Below, piece after piece: positions 15,407 to 21,254 of a stretch of 24,665 nucleotides of DNA. The first letter of the stretch is position 1. Every line of letters starts with the position of its first letter. A program made the translations under genes and the position numbers. The DNA comes from 2-01-FULL-45-10 sp964450115 (GTDB lineage Bacteria; Omnitrophota; Gorgyraeia; 2-01-FULL-45-10), in the NCBI GenBank assembly GCA_964450115.1, contig CAYVCD010000011.1:1-24665 (forward strand). Direction: 5' to 3'. The notes below the pieces were generated by a model. It was not told the origin of the DNA, ran no database searches, and saw nothing but the letters and a program-made list of their open reading frames with translations.

Positions 15407-16804
15407 CTACTCCGCTGTTTTCAGACGCTCTATATTATTCTTGCAGACGCTTGCCAATGTGGCGGCATTGAACCCGCCGCTGTAGGCAACTATATCATAC
15501 GGATCGGACTTTGACAAGATGTTAAGAGTATTTCTATACTCCCTTAGAGCATCATCAACTCTGTCTTTACCTCTATATATATTAGCCAGGCTGAAATGTG
15601 CCAGCGAAAACTCATTTTCCAGGTAGAGCGCTCTTCTATAGCTCTCTTCAGCCGCCTCCACCTTTCCCTCTTCCGTATATATATATCCAAATAGATAGTG
15701 GGCAGGCGCAAACATCATATCCTTGTTGAGAGCCGCGTAAAGATTATCTTTGGCGTCTTTAAACTTTCCCTGGTTCGTATATACTTCGGCTGCTATGTAG
15801 TAGGGGTCAGGCGCGTTCTTTTCCAAAAGCTTAGCCTCATCTGTCAGGGCGAGCGCCTCTTCATAATTCTTGGTATGCATCGCCTTCATTGCGCGGACAA
15901 TTTTGTCTTCAAACTCCGGCACGCGTCTCTTTTTCTCTGTTCTCTCCTGAGATACCGCTTCAAATTCCGCCTTTGAGATCTGGCCAAGTATCTCATCCAC
16001 CTTAAGCTCGATGGGCCTGATCTTTGGGGGGATAAATTGCCTGGGCAGAACACCGTCTTTTGCCTTCAGATAAAATATAGCGTCATCCCAATTGATCATC
16101 TTAAACTTTTCCGATATAAATTGCAGGGTCTCGGAGTAACCGATAAATAGATAACCGTCATCATCGAGGCTTCCGGCGAATTTATTCATGACGCGTATGG
16201 TAGTCTCAAGCTCAAAGTATATCGTGACATTGCGGCAGAATAGGATATCGAATCCTTTGGGATAATCTTCGTCCATAAGGTTGAAGAAACTGAAGTTCAC
16301 CATTTTTTTGATCTCATCGCGTATGGCGTACTTAGCGTCAGGCCCTGCTCCGGGGCGCTCGGTAAAGTATCTACTCTTATGGTAATCGTCAACGAGCCGC
16401 ATGGCATTAACGCTGTAGATACCTTTATGCGCGGCTTGAAGGGCTTCAGTGGAAGCGTCTGTGGCAAGTATCTGTATATCCCAGTTCTCGGTATCCGGAA
16501 TAACGTCCTTGATGATCATAGCTATAGTGTAAGGCTCTTCTCCGGTAGAGCATCCGGCACTCCATATGCGCAGAGAAAAAATAGGGACTGTCCCCGAAGG
16601 GGACTGTCCCATTTTTTGCCTGCGTTCGATCAATTCCGGGAGTATCTTCTCTTTTAGTACTTTGAACTGCGGTTCGTTCCTGAAGAAATATGTATGGTTT
16701 ATTGTGAGACGGTTTAATAGTTCTCTGAGTTCATCGTCCTTTTTTTCCGAAGATGTCAGGTAGGCGTAATAAGCTAGTATGGTATCGAAGGAAGAGATTT
16801 TCAT
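15407..16804 (-). CDS. cheR: CheR-type chemoreceptor methyltransferase fused to TPR repeats (WspC-like)
   Basis: 465 residues from the first ATG (16804). The methyltransferase region is about 30-250: INHTYFFRNEPQF, the SAM motif WSAGCSTGEEPYT (81-93), ILATDAS (112-118) and DILFCRNVTIYF (186-197). A TPR region follows (about 300-430) with repeats such as NYEEALALTDEA, GKFKDAKDNLYAAL and GKVEAAEESYRRAL. It methylates receptor glutamates using S-adenosylmethionine; the TPRs probably dock partners. There are two oddities. Residues 63-77 (QKMGQSPSGTVPIFS) are encoded by a palindromic repeat (16576-16617). The usual CheR N-terminal helical domain is only half present from this ATG; the missing part continues in frame upstream to 16942, where no ATG, GTG or TTG exists. 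ATG 16804 also has no well-spaced Shine-Dalgarno, so the true start may be AUA at 16942. Confidence 0.88.
   Translation of the reverse strand: MKISSFDTILAYYAYLTSSEKKDDELRELLNRLTINHTYFFRNEPQFKVLKEKILPELIERRQKMGQSPSGTVPIFSLRIWSAGCSTGEEPYTIAMIIKDVIPDTENWDIQILATDASTEALQAAHKGIYSVNAMRLVDDYHKSRYFTERPGAGPDAKYAIRDEIKKMVNFSFFNLMDEDYPKGFDILFCRNVTIYFELETTIRVMNKFAGSLDDDGYLFIGYSETLQFISEKFKMINWDDAIFYLKAKDGVLPRQFIPPKIRPIELKVDEILGQISKAEFEAVSQERTEKKRRVPEFEDKIVRAMKAMHTKNYEEALALTDEAKLLEKNAPDPYYIAAEVYTNQGKFKDAKDNLYAALNKDMMFAPAHYLFGYIYTEEGKVEAAEESYRRALYLENEFSLAHFSLANIYRGKDRVDDALREYRNTLNILSKSDPYDIVAYSGGFNAATLASVCKNNIERLKTAE
16576..16617. repeat. REP-like palindrome inserted in frame inside cheR
   Basis: An imperfect 42-bp palindrome, AAAAAATAGGGACTGTCCCC, GAA, then GGGGACTGTCCC-ATTTTTT. 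It pairs throughout except for a central T-T mismatch in each arm and one bulged base. Each arm carries the dyad GGGAC-T-GTCCC. It shares the A-run and ATAGGGAC core with the two intergenic elements at 17466 and 20025 but differs in the rest. At 42 bp it adds exactly 14 codons, so the cheR frame is kept. Confidence 0.8.
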
Positions 16805-16942
16805 CCTCTCGGCTATAACGCCGTCGAGGTCCTTCAGGTCATAATCTTTGAAATAGAGCCCGGTACGGTTATTTATAAAGTTCTTGAACCTTAAGCGTAT
16901 CTCTTCCGGGAATACTATTTTTTTTGCGTTTATCTTTTGTAT
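16805..16942 (-). other. In-frame upstream codons for the missing CheR N-terminal domain, no standard start codon
   Basis: Read in the cheR frame, 46 open codons precede ATG 16804. From 16942 they give AUA then QKINAKKIVFPEEIRLRF, KNFINNRTGLYFKDYDLK and DLDGVIAER. The RTGLYF and downstream pattern is that of the CheR N-terminal domain, which normally continues into SSFDTILAYYAYL as it does here. No ATG, GTG or TTG occurs in the frame back to a stop inside the preceding receiver gene. An AGGAG at 16951-16955 lies 8 nt before the AUA at 16942-16940. Either AUA is used for initiation, or an ancestral AUG was mutated or misread, or the protein is truncated. Confidence 0.6.
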
Positions 16943-17448
16943 CTCTTTATCTCCTCTTCTAGTCCCCTTACCTTTTCTTTCAGCTCCACCATCTTTAATT
17001 CACGGTCGACTGCCGATTTATTAAAGATCTGCAGCTGTTTATTCTTCTCCATCAACTCCAGATAGATCTTTCTTATACGTACCATGACCTGCACTTTTAC
17101 CAAAAGCTCGTTTATGTTCTCGGGCATATAGAAGAACTCTTCAGCGCCCGCTTCGATCAACGCCTTCATCTTGCTCTCTATATCCTTATATGTAGCGGAG
17201 ACGCAGATGACCGGGATCATCTTTCCGCTCGGGTCTTTCTTTATCGCCTCTATCATCGTGAAACCGTCCATCTTCGGCATCGCAAGGTCCGCAATTATAA
17301 GGTCGGGAGATTCAGTCCTGGCTTTGTTCAGGCCTTCTTCGCCGTCATACGCCTCTATGATCTTATAGCCTTCTTTTTCGAGCATGCCCTTATAGAGCGC
17401 CCTCTTTGTGGCGCTGTCATCTACTATCAATACTTTGATATCGCTCAT
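16930..17448 (-). CDS. Response regulator receiver with C-terminal coiled coil
   Basis: 172 residues. The receiver is about 3-122 with the acidic pair D10-D11, phosphoacceptor D54 (LIIADLAMPKMDG) and switch Ser 84. The tail (about 124-172) is a charged heptad-rich helix (LELMEKNKQLQIFNKSAVDR, ending EEEIKRYKR) and looks like a coiled coil. The conserved Lys near residue 108 is replaced: the sequence reads GAEEFFYMPEN where KP is usual. The ATG at 17448 has a perfect AGGAGGT 5 nt upstream. As first gene of the chemosensory operon it may be an accessory target of CheA or of the histidine kinase gene just upstream, with the coiled coil placing it on the array. That role is inference. Confidence 0.88.
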   Translation of the reverse strand: MSDIKVLIVDDSATKRALYKGMLEKEGYKIIEAYDGEEGLNKARTESPDLIIADLAMPKMDGFTMIEAIKKDPSGKMIPVICVSATYKDIESKMKALIEAGAEEFFYMPENINELLVKVQVMVRIRKIYLELMEKNKQLQIFNKSAVDRELKMVELKEKVRGLEEEIKRYKR

Positions 17449-17465
17449 CGTATACCTCCTCGTTT

Positions 17466-17530
17466 AAAATAGGGACAGCGCCCTATTTTTTGCATTAACT
17501 CTATTGGAAAATAGGGCGCTGTCCCTATTT
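17466..17530. repeat. REPIN-like element, copy 1 (two inverted hairpin arms)
   Basis: The arms 17467-17489 and 17508-17530 are perfect 23-bp inverted repeats separated by an 18-nt spacer (TTGCATTAACTCTATTGG). Each arm is itself a hairpin: AAAATAGGG, loop ACAGCG, CCCTATTTT. The element fills the gap between the histidine kinase and the receiver gene. It supplies two bases of the kinase stop codon (TAA, 17531-17529). The reverse complement of the element at 20025-20092 matches it at 62 of 65 positions, including the spacer. Confidence 0.9.
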
Positions 17531-18530
17531 ACCTGACCTTGTTCCTAAGGTCGCTTGGCAACACTACAATAAATTTGTTTCCGGTTCCAGAGCCGGCGCC
17601 GGAAGACTCGGCCCATATCTTTCCCTTATGAAGTTCCACTATATCTTTTGCTATCGCCAACCCAAGGCCTGTGCCCTCGGCCTTGCTCTCGAGGCGTTTG
17701 AACTTATCGAAAATCCTTTCGCGGTCATCAGGCGATATTGTAGGAGCGGTATCCTCTACTTCCATCCTTATGAATCCGTCAGTTCTGGATGTCCTAACCT
17801 TCACGAATCCCGTCTGGGGCGTATACTTTATGGCGTTACTTAAGAGATTGTTCACTACCCTGGAGAGCTTATCCTCATCCGCCCATATGAAAAGATCTGT
17901 GCCCGACACATCCCTGGTAACTTTTATATTCTTCTTATTTGCGAACTCTTGAAGCTCTTTAATCTGTCTTTCCATGATCTCCGGAATATTGCATAGGCGC
18001 CTGTGCATCTCGACTTTTCCCGACTCCATCTTGTGCAGGTCTAGAAGGTCGTTTATCAGATGCGTCATGCGGTTGATAACGTCCTGTGACAAGTCTACGG
18101 CCTTCTGCTGTTTTTCATTTACGTCTCCGAAGAGACCATCCCTTAAGTTTGAGAGGTTCATCTTTATTACAGAGAGAGGGTTCTTAAGTTCATGTGATAC
18201 CGACGCCACGAACTCGGACTTTGTCTGGTCGCTATTCTTCGCTTTGGCGGCATAATACATTATCTTGTTGACGACGCCCTTCAATATGCTGTATCCGGCC
18301 CAAAAGCCCAGGAGTGACACCATCATCGATATGAAGACTATGAGCCCTATATCGCCGCATAATATATCGATGGTAAAGAGCCTGGCCGCAATGACATATA
18401 CGAATACCAGAAAAGGTATCACGCTCATAAGCGCGAATGCGGCATTAAATCTTTTGTAGGGATTCTCCTTAAGCTCCTGAAGCACCAGATTCAAGCCGCG
18501 ATCTGTTTCGCCGTTCCTTTTTTTGCGCAT
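17529..18530 (-). CDS. Membrane histidine kinase with degenerate G1 box
   Basis: 333 residues. A short cytoplasmic N-terminus is followed by two TM segments (about 33-52 and 58-82) with almost no periplasmic loop, a HisKA domain with H113 (FVASVSHELKNPLS) and a HATPase_c domain (about 215-328). The N box is conserved (NNLLSNAIKYTP), and so is G2 (EGTGLGLAIAK). The G1 box is unusual: VEDTAPTISPDD in place of the DTGxGI pattern, so both glycines are lost although the Asp remains. The lack of a sensor domain suggests that it senses the membrane or is a partner of another protein. GGGAGAGG precedes the ATG, and nadE ends 11 nt upstream. Its stop codon is completed by a REPIN-like repeat. The receiver gene immediately downstream is a possible partner. 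Confidence 0.87.
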   Translation of the reverse strand: MRKKRNGETDRGLNLVLQELKENPYKRFNAAFALMSVIPFLVFVYVIAARLFTIDILCGDIGLIVFISMMVSLLGFWAGYSILKGVVNKIMYYAAKAKNSDQTKSEFVASVSHELKNPLSVIKMNLSNLRDGLFGDVNEKQQKAVDLSQDVINRMTHLINDLLDLHKMESGKVEMHRRLCNIPEIMERQIKELQEFANKKNIKVTRDVSGTDLFIWADEDKLSRVVNNLLSNAIKYTPQTGFVKVRTSRTDGFIRMEVEDTAPTISPDDRERIFDKFKRLESKAEGTGLGLAIAKDIVELHKGKIWAESSGAGSGTGNKFIVVLPSDLRNKVR

Positions 18531-18541
18531 AGCCTCTCCCC

Positions 18542-19462
18542 TTATTTTCTGTCGGACCTTTTCCAGGCCGACATTTTGTATATATTGCGGACCTTCTCGA
18601 TCTGGACTTTTGTAAGGCCGTATTCGACTATCTCTTCATCTGGTATATTATGCTTTATGCCGTGGAGGACTATGTCTATCTTGTCAAAACCCATTCCAAG
18701 CGCAAGTGTATCGTCAGCGCCCCTTAAGACATCCGCGGATGGTTTTCTCTTCTGCACCTCTTCCGGAATGTTTAAATATTCCGCCAACTGCCACACCTGG
18801 GTCTTCAATAACCCCATTATGGGCGAATGCGGCATATTATCCACTCCATCTATGGTAAACCATCCCGTAAGGTCCTCGGAAAGATTGCCTGATCCGATAA
18901 GCAGCAGGTTCTTCTCTTTGGCTATCTTCTCAAGCACCACTCTGCGCGCGGCGCAGGGCCCGTCAAACATGCTCTCAAGCCCGTCGACTACATTGGCGTA
19001 CAGCCATCGTCTGAATTTACTTTTATTGGGCTCTGCCTTGCGCAATGTGGTTATATAAGGCGTTTCGCCTACGACTATATAATAAATGCTCGAGGCCAGA
19101 GGAAGCACGAAAGGCGGCAACACGCTTATGAATTTAAAGAACGCCGCATTCTTCTCTTTTTCGCGCATCACTGCATCGATGCTTCCGACGTTCAGCTTTA
19201 GCCCAAGGCCGTCGGCAACGAGCCGCGCCTTGTTAATGGAATCTTTTTCGCCGTTCCTGTCCTGCAGGAAATATACGCAAACCTTGTCTTTCCCCAGGGC
19301 GCGTACCGCCAATGTCACCAGGACGGTCGAATCCAGGCCGCCGGAAAGCCCCATCAGAATACCATTCACTCTGTTTTCGGCTACAATGTGCCGTATATGA
19401 TTTTCTATACGCTCGGCCGTATCCCTGGCATCTATCGTTAATAATTCCTTCGCTGACTTCAT
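18542..19462 (-). CDS. nadE: NAD synthase-like ATP pyrophosphatase (probably ammonia-dependent NadE)
   Basis: 306 residues. The PP-loop motif SGGLDST is at 40-46. NadE signatures follow in the second half: GSGNLSEDLTGWFT (190-203), LLKTQVWQLAEYLNIPEEV (218-236) and KPSADVLRGADDTLALGM (240-257). NadE amidates deamido-NAD+ using ATP and ammonia. No glutaminase (nitrilase-type) domain is present, so ammonia must be supplied otherwise. The protein is longer than typical NH3-dependent NadE because of an extra stretch at about 105-165, part of it hydrophobic (PPFVLPLASSIYYIVVG). A related substrate cannot be excluded. The start is 5 nt after the PEBP-like gene stop, and the histidine kinase follows after 11 nt. 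Confidence 0.8.
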   Translation of the reverse strand: MKSAKELLTIDARDTAERIENHIRHIVAENRVNGILMGLSGGLDSTVLVTLAVRALGKDKVCVYFLQDRNGEKDSINKARLVADGLGLKLNVGSIDAVMREKEKNAAFFKFISVLPPFVLPLASSIYYIVVGETPYITTLRKAEPNKSKFRRWLYANVVDGLESMFDGPCAARRVVLEKIAKEKNLLLIGSGNLSEDLTGWFTIDGVDNMPHSPIMGLLKTQVWQLAEYLNIPEEVQKRKPSADVLRGADDTLALGMGFDKIDIVLHGIKHNIPDEEIVEYGLTKVQIEKVRNIYKMSAWKRSDRK

Positions 19463-19467
19463 TTTTT

Positions 19468-20010
19468 CTACCTCTTTCCTTTGTCGCGGTTATATAATCC
19501 CACAAGCTCGGCGGACGAAAGGATGCGCCCTTGCATCGCCTTCTCAAGATCTTTCTTTGAGATACCTTCTTTCAGGCCGAGAGCTTGATCCAATGCATAT
19601 ATCTTAAAGTAATACCGGTGTGTCCCGGATGGCGGGCATGGGCCATGATAATTATTGCCTCCGGAATCATTTATTCCTTGTTTGCCCGGAATACTGCCTT
19701 CTTCAATGCGGCCGGATGGCGGAATGTCGAAGACCACCCAGTGGACCCAGACCTTCGTGGGAGCATCAGGATCATCAACTATTAAAACCAGGCTCTTTGT
19801 CCCTTCGGGGATCTTCTCTATCTCTAAGGCGGGGTTAATATCTTTGCCATCGTAGGTGAATCTGGCGGGCATCAGCTCGTTATTTTTGAACGAAGGACTG
19901 GTAATTTTCATCACTTTAGCGCCTTCTTTATCGACTTCCGCCGCACTCCTGCCATAGCAAAAAGATATTGCGGTCACTACTGATATTAGCACAATTGTCG
20001 CTTTTTTCAT
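19468..20010 (-). CDS. Secreted PEBP family protein (YbhB/YbcL, Raf kinase inhibitor-like)
   Basis: 180 residues. Residues 1-24 are a signal peptide, so it is probably periplasmic. The PEBP fold signatures are all present: MKITSPSFKNNELMPARFT (34-52), DDPDAPT (79-85), HWVVFDIP (90-97) and YHGPCPPSGTHRYYF (121-135). Bacterial YbhB/YbcL proteins have a small anion-binding pocket but mostly unknown roles. The length is standard. AAAGG lies about 8 nt before the ATG, and the REPIN-like element ends right at that Shine-Dalgarno. The gene begins a short group PEBP-nadE-histidine kinase lying between the two inverted REPIN-like copies. Confidence 0.9.
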   Translation of the reverse strand: MKKATIVLISVVTAISFCYGRSAAEVDKEGAKVMKITSPSFKNNELMPARFTYDGKDINPALEIEKIPEGTKSLVLIVDDPDAPTKVWVHWVVFDIPPSGRIEEGSIPGKQGINDSGGNNYHGPCPPSGTHRYYFKIYALDQALGLKEGISKKDLEKAMQGRILSSAELVGLYNRDKGKR

Positions 20011-20024
20011 AGCGGCAACCTTTC

Positions 20025-20092
20025 AAAAATAGGGACAGCGCCCTATTTTCCAATAGAATTACTGCGAAAAATAGGGCGCTGTCCCTATTTTT
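20025..20092. repeat. REPIN-like element, copy 2 (opposite orientation to copy 1)
   Basis: Perfect 25-bp inverted repeat arms at 20025-20049 and 20068-20092 are separated by an 18-nt spacer. Each arm folds alone as AAAAATAGGG-ACAGCG-CCCTATTTT. The reverse complement of its spacer, TCGCAGTAATTCTATTGG, differs from the copy 1 spacer at 3 of 18 positions; all 3 mismatches in the 65-bp alignment are there. It encodes the last codons and stop of the gtrA-like gene and ends next to the Shine-Dalgarno of the PEBP gene. The A/T-flanked hairpins could also stop transcription in either direction. Confidence 0.9.
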
Positions 20093-20499
20093 CGGAAGAG
20101 TATATACTTTCTGGCGATAAAATTTACCGTAAATACGGCTATGGTAGCGATGACTTTCGATCCCAGATAATGCAGTTTCACGGTCTCGGTAAAAAATTTT
20201 ATACAATAGTGGTTCAGGAAGAGGCCCGCGATACCGATCGAAAAGAAGAGGAGCGCTTCCAGGCGTCTGTCGGCGAATACCCTGCGATCAAATACCCATC
20301 TTATGTTCAGGATATAACTCACCGTCGATCCCAACATAAAAGCTATCGCCGCACTTGTTAAATAGTAGAGGTTAAAGGCTTGAGTGAGCGTGACGAGCAC
20401 GCTATAGTCAACCGCGCAAGCTGCCGCGCCGGACAGTATATAACGAAACAACTGTACGGATATATCATCTGACGGGGTTTTGAAAAATCTATTTATCAT
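20059..20499 (-). CDS. GtrA-like small membrane protein (polyprenyl-linked sugar flippase family)
   Basis: 146 residues with four TM segments (about 19-40, 47-68, 82-102 and 111-128) and the GtrA pattern RYILSGAAACAVDYSVLV and LGSTVSYILNIRWVF. GtrA proteins are thought to flip or help transfer lipid-linked sugars across the inner membrane. The ATG at 20499 overlaps the TGA of the upstream gene (ATGA), so it is preferred over an upstream in-frame ATG at 20568 inside that gene. The natural end would be near FRK (135-137). The last residues, IGTAPYFSQ and the stop, are encoded by the REPIN-like element, so the repeat has replaced the original stop. As the last gene of the lipid module it may supply glycosylated lipid carriers. 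Confidence 0.87.
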   Translation of the reverse strand: MINRFFKTPSDDISVQLFRYILSGAAACAVDYSVLVTLTQAFNLYYLTSAAIAFMLGSTVSYILNIRWVFDRRVFADRRLEALLFFSIGIAGLFLNHYCIKFFTETVKLHYLGSKVIATIAVFTVNFIARKYILFRKIGTAPYFSQ

Positions 20500-21254
20500 G
20501 ATCCCTCTACCAGGACTTCTATCTTCTCGGAATTGATGCCGCCTTCCAATCCCGTATATCCGAGCCATTCATATTTAGGCACGGCCGAGTGCCAGGCGTA
20601 GGACTTCGGCAAAAATGCCTTAACAAAATTGAGCGCGCCAAGCTGCGGCTCAAGAGATAACCGGTATGCCGCTACTTTGCGGCCATTGATCTCTATAGTC
20701 TCTTTTCCCATTTTTTTAAGTTCGACATTATATACATTTGGCTCCTCGCTCACCATCTGTAGCTTTTCACTCGTCTTGCCGCTCTCAAGAAATTTCTGGG
20801 CGTAGAACCCTAATGATAGCCGGGTTACAACATCGCGATTGAATTTGAATCTTTTTGTGCGCGAGATATGCCTGACGGGCTCTTCATGAGTGCAAGTGCC
20901 TGTATTACTGGCAAGATCGAACTCCTGTATTTCGCGTCTGATAATATTGCCTTTCGCGTCGAAGACCCGCTTGTCAAGGCTCATAGGCCTGACGCTATCT
21001 TTAATGCGCTCAAACTTCATCTGGGCCACCCATGATATCCGACCCTTGAAAGAAGAGTAGATGCCCTCTGCCTTCTCCGTCATAAGATAGACGCCGGGTG
21101 AAATATTCTTTATTTGGGCCTCGGCCCTCCACCTGGAGGATCCCTTCAGGTCCCGTCCTACATAACTAAGATTTACGACTTCTTCAATTGCAAACAAAGA
21201 GCGCGGTAACACGAGAGAACATAGACACAATAAATATAGCAATAGTTTCTTCAT
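20496..21254 (-). CDS. Predicted periplasmic protein of unknown function
   Basis: 252 residues. Residues 1-22 are a signal peptide (MKKLLLYLLCLCSLVLPRSL then FA), followed by a mainly beta-strand mature part. I do not recognise the family with confidence. The pattern of long strands with RVFDAKGNI and SLEPQLGALNFVKAFLPK, and the way it reads an envelope precursor, recall DUF3108-like periplasmic proteins. A clustered pair of aromatic and charged residues (SYAWHSAVPKYEWLGYTG) lies near the C-terminus. It is joined to both neighbours by ATGA overlaps (acyltransferase before, GtrA-like after), so it belongs to the lipid operon and may handle a product of it in the periplasm. That role is inference only. 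Confidence 0.82.
   Translation of the reverse strand: MKKLLLYLLCLCSLVLPRSLFAIEEVVNLSYVGRDLKGSSRWRAEAQIKNISPGVYLMTEKAEGIYSSFKGRISWVAQMKFERIKDSVRPMSLDKRVFDAKGNIIRREIQEFDLASNTGTCTHEEPVRHISRTKRFKFNRDVVTRLSLGFYAQKFLESGKTSEKLQMVSEEPNVYNVELKKMGKETIEINGRKVAAYRLSLEPQLGALNFVKAFLPKSYAWHSAVPKYEWLGYTGLEGGINSEKIEVLVEGS

Noticed and set aside
16576..16617. Considered as evidence that cheR is a disrupted pseudogene
   Set aside because: The frame is open across the palindrome and the SAM-binding and TPR regions downstream are intact, so the insertion is in frame. The start codon problem is separate.
17466..17530. Considered as a CRISPR-like or tandem repeat unit
   Set aside because: Only two inverted arms with a short conserved spacer are present, and the second copy is 2.5 kb away in opposite orientation. 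There is no array.
20500..20568. Upstream ATG of the GtrA-like gene at 20568
   Set aside because: The extra 23 residues are charged and not GtrA-like, and ATG 20499 forms an ATGA overlap with the upstream stop.
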